DNA from: JAVBUZ01 sp031554725
GTDB taxonomy: Bacteria > Bacillota > Clostridia > Lachnospirales > Lachnospiraceae
Assembly (NCBI GenBank): GCA_031554725.1
Contig: JAVBUZ010000213.1
Coordinates: 1 to 17,824 of the forward strand
Direction: 5' to 3'
DNA length: 17,824 nt
Of the stretch, positions 13,563 through 17,824 are shown piece by piece (positions within the stretch are counted from its first letter, which is position 1; each line of letters starts with the position of its first letter). The position numbers and the translations under genes are program-made. Under the pieces are notes generated by a model. That model worked only from the letters and a program-made list of their open reading frames with translations, searched no databases and was not told the origin of the DNA.

Positions 13563-16202
13563 ATGAAAATGATGAAAAAAAGTAACAGACAGTTACAACA
13601 AAGAAAAAATGAAAGCGAAAAAGCACTCAGAAGCCATGCTTTTACTAGTATGGCAGAAGTATTTGAAGAAATGGATGTTTCTGGAAATGGCTTAACGGGT
13701 CAAAAAGTAGAAGAAAGACAAGAAGAGTCTGGAAGAAATGTGATTACAACAGGTGGAAGCAATACGGCTTTGCATAGATTATGGGAATCCTTAGTGAATC
13801 CATTTAATATTGTGCTGTTTGTAATAGCAATTATTACTTTATTTACGGATGTTGTCTATTCCACTCGTCCAGACTATTTGACGGTTTTTATTATTTTTTC
13901 GCTGATAGCATTATCTAGCTTGGTTGCCTTTGTGCAGGGACAGCGCTCCAATGCAGCAGCCGAAAAACTATCAAAAATGATTTCCAATAAGGCAGATGTG
14001 TTAAGAGATGGCAGACAAATTGATATACCGATGGACGAAATAGTACCAGGTGATATTGTAAAGCTTTCAGCGGGAGATATGATTCCAGCAGATATCCGTT
14101 TCCAGAATACAAAGGATGCCTTTGTAGCACAGGCGGCTATAACAGGAGAATCCAACCCAGAAGAAAAATTCAGTGATATTCGTAATAACCTATCAGACAA
14201 TTTGACAGACTTACAAAATATTGGATTTATGGGATCCAATATGATAAGCGGTAGTGCTACTGGCGTTGTTTTAGCCATTGGAAATGAAACGTATATTGGC
14301 TCTATGGCAAAATCTCTTAGCGGGGATAAGGCAAAAAATAGCTTTGAAAGAGGTGTAGATTCTGTTAGTAGTTTACTTATTCGCTTTATGCTGATAATGG
14401 TACCAGTTGTTTTAGTGATTAATGGGCTGACAAAGGGTGATTGGGGAAGTGCCATTTTATTTGCAGTTACCATTGCAGTAGGCTTAACACCTGAAATGCT
14501 ACCAGTAATTATGACCTCTACCTTAGCAAAAGGTGCGGTATCTATGTCAAAACACGAAGTCATAGTTAAGACACTTGGAGCAATTCAGACCTTTGGAGAA
14601 ATGGATATCCTGTGCACAGATAAAACAGGAACCTTAACAGAAGATAAGATTATTTTAGAAAAATATATGAATGTGCAGGGCGAGGATGATACTAGAATTT
14701 TGCGCCATGCTTATCTGAACAGTTATTTCCAAACAGGACTTAAAAATCTGATGGATCTTGCTATTATTAATAGAGCAGCATTAAATAAGATGGAAAACGT
14801 GCTTTCAACTTATACTCGCGTAGATGAAATTCCCTTTGATTTTTCTAGACGTAGAATGAGTGTTGTATTAGTTGATAAAAGCGGAAAGCGTCAGCTTATT
14901 ACCAAGGGGGCCGTAGAAGAGATTATCTCTATCTCCTCTTATGTGGAAGTAGCGGGTGAAGTAGTTCCACTTACTGAGGAAAAACGTCGTCAAGCTATGG
15001 AAGTGTATGAAAAGCACAATAAAGATGGTCTGCGCATGATTGCGGTGGCTCAAAAAAATGAAGTTCCTGGAATTGAGGCATTCGGTGTTAAAGATGAATG
15101 TGACATGGTTCTAATTGGCTTTGTAGGCTTCCTTGATCCACCAAAGGAAAGCGCAAAAGCAGCTATTACAGCATTAAAAGAGCATGGAGTTCGTACCGTA
15201 GTGCTTACTGGTGACAGTGAAGGTGTGGCAGTTAAGGTTTGTGGAAAAGTAGGTGTGAATGTTAACACTTACCTTTCAGGAAAAGATGTGGAAAACATGA
15301 GTGATGACGAGCTTCAAGAGGTAGTCAAAACCTGTAGTCTCTTTGCCAAGCTATCACCATCACAGAAGGAAAGAGTTGTAAAAGCATTTCAAACAAACGG
15401 TCATACGGTTGGCTATATGGGCGACGGAATTAATGATGCACCTCCCCTACATCAAGCAGATGTAGGAATATCTGTAGACAGTGCGGTAGATATAGCAAAA
15501 GAAACAGCAGATATTATTTTATTAAAGAAGGACTTAATGGTATTAGAAGAGGGTGTTTTAGAAGGAAGAAAAACCTTTGGTAATATTGTTAAATATATAA
15601 AAATGGCGACTAGTGGTAACTTTGGAAATATGATTTCTGTCATTGTGGCTTCTATTTTTTTACCATTTTTACCAATGCTTCCTGTACAGATACTTACGCA
15701 AAATCTTCTCTGTGATTTTTCACAGATGGGAATTCCCTTTGACAGTGTAGATAAAGAATATCTAAAGAGTCCAAAACGTTGGGAGACAAAATCAATTAAA
15801 TCTTTCATGGCATTTATGGGACCACTAAGCTCTATATTTGACATTCTTTGTTTTGTTGTTATGTGGGAAATTGTAAAATCAAGTCCTCTAGAGCTAGAAC
15901 ATTTATTCCAGAGTGGCTGGTTTGTATTTGGTACATTATCTCAGATATTGGTGATTCATATGATCCGTACTGGTAAAGTTCCGTTTGTACAAAGCACAGC
16001 ATCGAAACCATTACTAATATCTACTTTCTTAGTAGCAATTGTAGCAATAACTGTTGGTTTCTCAAAAATGTCGGTAGGTCTAGACATGGTGGCATTGCCT
16101 CTAAGTTTTATCCCTTGGCTAGTATTACTTTTGGTAGGTTATTGCCTTTCTACACAGCTATTAAAGATGGTTTATATAAGTAGATACGGAGAGTGGCTGT
16201 AG
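13563..16202 (+). CDS. mgtA: Magnesium-translocating P-type ATPase
   Basis: This is an ATP-driven magnesium importer in the cytoplasmic membrane, P3B type, 879 residues, close to the usual length. Motifs: TGES (194-197), the phosphorylation site CTDKTGTLTEDK with Asp353, TGDSEGVA and GDGINDAPP (620-628). The first helix pair lies around PFNIVLFVIAIITLF, the VGLTPEMLP helix carries the family's ion-site proline, and the C-terminal six-helix group includes FLPFLPMLPVQILTQNLL and DFSQMGIPFDSVD, which mark the Mg subgroup. The frame is open 16 codons further upstream, but ATG 13563 has GGAGG seven bases before it, and an earlier start would begin just after the terminator. A leader ORF and terminator upstream suggest control by transcription attenuation, which for this family would respond to low magnesium (inference). 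Confidence 0.92.
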   Translation: MKMMKKSNRQLQQRKNESEKALRSHAFTSMAEVFEEMDVSGNGLTGQKVEERQEESGRNVITTGGSNTALHRLWESLVNPFNIVLFVIAIITLFTDVVYSTRPDYLTVFIIFSLIALSSLVAFVQGQRSNAAAEKLSKMISNKADVLRDGRQIDIPMDEIVPGDIVKLSAGDMIPADIRFQNTKDAFVAQAAITGESNPEEKFSDIRNNLSDNLTDLQNIGFMGSNMISGSATGVVLAIGNETYIGSMAKSLSGDKAKNSFERGVDSVSSLLIRFMLIMVPVVLVINGLTKGDWGSAILFAVTIAVGLTPEMLPVIMTSTLAKGAVSMSKHEVIVKTLGAIQTFGEMDILCTDKTGTLTEDKIILEKYMNVQGEDDTRILRHAYLNSYFQTGLKNLMDLAIINRAALNKMENVLSTYTRVDEIPFDFSRRRMSVVLVDKSGKRQLITKGAVEEIISISSYVEVAGEVVPLTEEKRRQAMEVYEKHNKDGLRMIAVAQKNEVPGIEAFGVKDECDMVLIGFVGFLDPPKESAKAAITALKEHGVRTVVLTGDSEGVAVKVCGKVGVNVNTYLSGKDVENMSDDELQEVVKTCSLFAKLSPSQKERVVKAFQTNGHTVGYMGDGINDAPPLHQADVGISVDSAVDIAKETADIILLKKDLMVLEEGVLEGRKTFGNIVKYIKMATSGNFGNMISVIVASIFLPFLPMLPVQILTQNLLCDFSQMGIPFDSVDKEYLKSPKRWETKSIKSFMAFMGPLSSIFDILCFVVMWEIVKSSPLELEHLFQSGWFVFGTLSQILVIHMIRTGKVPFVQSTASKPLLISTFLVAIVAITVGFSKMSVGLDMVALPLSFIPWLVLLLVGYCLSTQLLKMVYISRYGEWL

Positions 16203-16223
16203 ATATAAAAAATATGCAAAAGC

Positions 16224-16252
16224 TTTACATAATGATATAGAAATGATAAAAT
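16224..16252 (+). promoter_or_regulatory. Sigma-A promoter of the sortase-LCP genes
   Basis: TTTACA (16224-16229), 17 bases, TAAAAT (16247-16252). It lies about 80 bases upstream of the sortase start in the AT-rich gap after mgtA. Confidence 0.65.
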
Positions 16253-16332
16253 AGTTTCGTATTATAATTACAAAAAAATACATGATTTGGTAATCTTTAC
16301 AAAAATAAATTTAGGAAAGCATTGAGATACTT

Positions 16333-17196
16333 ATGGGAAAAAAGAAGAATATATACAAAGTCATTGCGATAGTATGTGGGGTAATTTGTCTTATCGCTGT
16401 TATCTGGCTGATTCGTAACATGATTTCTTTAGAAAAAGCAAAGAAGCAAATGGATTATATTGTAGATAATTATATTAGTGATAACTCAGGGCAAAAGAAA
16501 ACGGAAGCGAAGACTGAGACCCAAGATACTCAGGAAACAGTAGATGTAGAGGTAAGCCTTTGGGATAGTTTGAACTTAAATACATTGGACAATTATAATG
16601 TACCAGAAAAGAACATAGATTTTTCTGCACTTGCAGCAGAACAAAATGAGGATATCTATGCTTGGATTACCGTACCAGGCACCAAAATAGATTATCCAAT
16701 TGTTCAAAATCCTGAGGAGCTTGATTATTATCTAGAGCATAATTTGGATGGAAGTAAGGGACTTCCAGGCTGTATATATACTCAATTTCTCAATAGCAAG
16801 GATTGGACAGATAATAACACGGTAGTGTATGGACACAATATGAAAAATGGAACCATGTTCAAGGGGTTGCACAATTATGAGGATCCTAACTTTTTTGAGG
16901 ATAACCCATACATATATGTTTATACAGAGGACGGCTATGTTTTAGTGTATAAGATATTTGCAGCTTATAAATTTCCAGCAGCCCATCTTTTACTTTGTTT
17001 TGACATGAGTACGCCAGAAGGCTATCAAGAATATTTGGATAGTATTTTTACATATGAAAGCTTTAGCAGTAATTTTAATATGGGAATAACACTAAATGCC
17101 AATAATAAAATTATTACGCTTTCAACCTGCATTAGCAATGAACCGGATTTGCGTTATCAAGTGCAAGGTGTTCTGGTAGCAAGAGGGGAAAAGTAA
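16333..17196 (+). CDS. srtB: Class B sortase
   Basis: This is a membrane-anchored transpeptidase that links surface proteins to the cell wall. It is 287 residues with an N-terminal membrane helix (about residues 8-28, VIAIVCGVICLIAVIWLI), then a charged linker, then the sortase barrel from NEDIYAWITVPGTKIDYPI. The catalytic triad is His168 (VVYGHNM), Cys266 (TLSTC) and Arg274 (DLRYQ). The long helix-containing insert between His and Cys (NYEDPNFFEDNPYIYVYTEDG) is typical of class B. Start ATG 16333 has AGGAAAG about 14 bases upstream, which is rather distant. An LCP-family gene follows one base after the stop. No substrate with a sorting signal is visible in the window. Confidence 0.9.
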   Translation: MGKKKNIYKVIAIVCGVICLIAVIWLIRNMISLEKAKKQMDYIVDNYISDNSGQKKTEAKTETQDTQETVDVEVSLWDSLNLNTLDNYNVPEKNIDFSALAAEQNEDIYAWITVPGTKIDYPIVQNPEELDYYLEHNLDGSKGLPGCIYTQFLNSKDWTDNNTVVYGHNMKNGTMFKGLHNYEDPNFFEDNPYIYVYTEDGYVLVYKIFAAYKFPAAHLLLCFDMSTPEGYQEYLDSIFTYESFSSNFNMGITLNANNKIITLSTCISNEPDLRYQVQGVLVARGEK

Positions 17197-17197
17197 A

Positions 17198-17824
17198 TTG
17201 AAAAAGACAAACTCCGAAGGAAATGAATCTTCAAGAAAAATAAGAAGAGTAGGTAATACTATTTTAGCATGGCTTTTGGTATTTCTTGTTGTGGTAGTTC
17301 TTCTTGTAGTAGCATTTTGGATTTATCGAAGTATTGGAAAGCATAGTCTATTTAGTAAGACGAGTTCTCAAAGACCAGAGACCATGGAAGAAGAGCGAGA
17401 AGCCGAGTGGGAAGAAGGCTGGGTTCGTCACGACGGTAAGGTGTACAAGTATAATGAAGATATTCTTGTCTTCTTAGCACTTGGAATCGATATCGAAGGT
17501 GAAGTTAAAGAGAATGTAGATTTGGTCAGTGGTGGCCAATCAGATGCGATATTTTTAGTGATTGTAAACCCTGATACAAAAGAAATTAGCTTGATTGGTG
17601 TTAATAGAGATACCATGGTAGATATTTTAATGGTTGGGTTAGGTGAAGATGGAACGAACCTTGTTACTACAGCACAGTTAACAGTACAGCATGGCTTTGG
17701 AGATGGTATGCAGGGAAGCTGTATGTTGACAGAAAAAGCAGTATCAAAGCTATTTTATAATTTACCAATTCATGGATACCTTTCTTTTAATCTAGGTGGG
17801 TTGGGAGCATTAAATGATGCAGTT
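17198..17824 (+). CDS. LytR-CpsA-Psr (LCP) family protein, 3' end outside the window
   Basis: This is a partial gene; 209 codons are present and the frame is still open at the window edge. The start is the TTG at 17198, one base after the sortase stop, with AGGGG nine bases upstream. The N-terminus is basic, followed by one membrane helix (about residues 20-44, TILAWLLVFLVVVVLLVVAFW). An extracellular acidic linker (ETMEEEREAEWEEGW) leads into the LCP domain: FLALGID, SDAIFLVIVNPDTKEISLIGV and NRDTMVDI, with the phosphate-binding Arg in NRDT. LCP proteins attach wall polymers such as teichoic acids or polysaccharides to peptidoglycan. Pairing with a sortase suggests a surface-assembly transcript, although LCP genes are often unlinked to their substrates. 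Confidence 0.85.
   Translation, partial: MKKTNSEGNESSRKIRRVGNTILAWLLVFLVVVVLLVVAFWIYRSIGKHSLFSKTSSQRPETMEEEREAEWEEGWVRHDGKVYKYNEDILVFLALGIDIEGEVKENVDLVSGGQSDAIFLVIVNPDTKEISLIGVNRDTMVDILMVGLGEDGTNLVTTAQLTVQHGFGDGMQGSCMLTEKAVSKLFYNLPIHGYLSFNLGGLGALNDAV

Noticed and set aside
13874..14563. 229-residue minus-strand open frame inside mgtA
   Set aside because: It is a shadow of the highly conserved ATPase gene and lacks a ribosome site and a recognisable domain.

Overview
The window looks like a low-GC, Gram-positive, spore-forming clostridium, probably Lachnospiraceae-like. The evidence is AT-rich codon use, strong AGGAGG-type ribosome binding sites, a lipoprotein signal with a Cys lipobox, a class B sortase next to an LCP protein, and a Cys/Pro-rich protein behind a sigma-K-like promoter. 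This is inferred from gene content only.

Left end (1 to about 1764): an IS110-family insertion sequence. Its 424-residue DEDD transposase lies between inverted repeats, and a noncoding region of about 460 bases follows it. Positions 1480-1693 can be folded by eye into two long stem-loops, each with a large internal loop, which is the layout expected of a bridge RNA (seekRNA). One internal-loop arm carries an 8-base copy of the element's left end.

Middle (1852-9828): a tightly packed nine-gene operon. It encodes a polar amino-acid ABC transporter (lipoprotein, permease, ATPase), a tandem family of glutathionyl-hydroquinone-reductase-like (xi-class GST) proteins, a rhodanese-TtcA-like fusion and an HD-domain protein. 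The GST family comprises one copy with a variant active site, one copy reduced to the C-terminal domain, one copy fused to an N-terminal GNAT acetyltransferase, and one canonical copy. The combination suggests uptake and reductive processing of a thiol-conjugated amino acid, with sulfur passed onward; that role is inference. A strong hairpin terminator closes the operon.

Then comes a convergent gene (9931-11562, minus strand) for a Cys-rich protein with no signal peptide, a probable internal thioester (Cys66-Gln139), an Asn run, Pro-Tyr repeats and four 20-residue Cys repeats. Its sigma-K-like promoter suggests a spore-surface protein. A small XRE regulator diverges from it behind an ordinary promoter studded with TGCAAAG repeats spaced exactly 23 bp.

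Right part (12024-17824): a frataxin-like YdhG/Fra protein translationally coupled to an ArsC-fold protein; a small five-helix membrane protein; a 35-codon leader ORF and strong terminator directly ahead of a magnesium P-type ATPase (MgtA/MgtB type), which looks like an attenuator; and a sortase B gene followed by an LCP-family gene that runs off the window.
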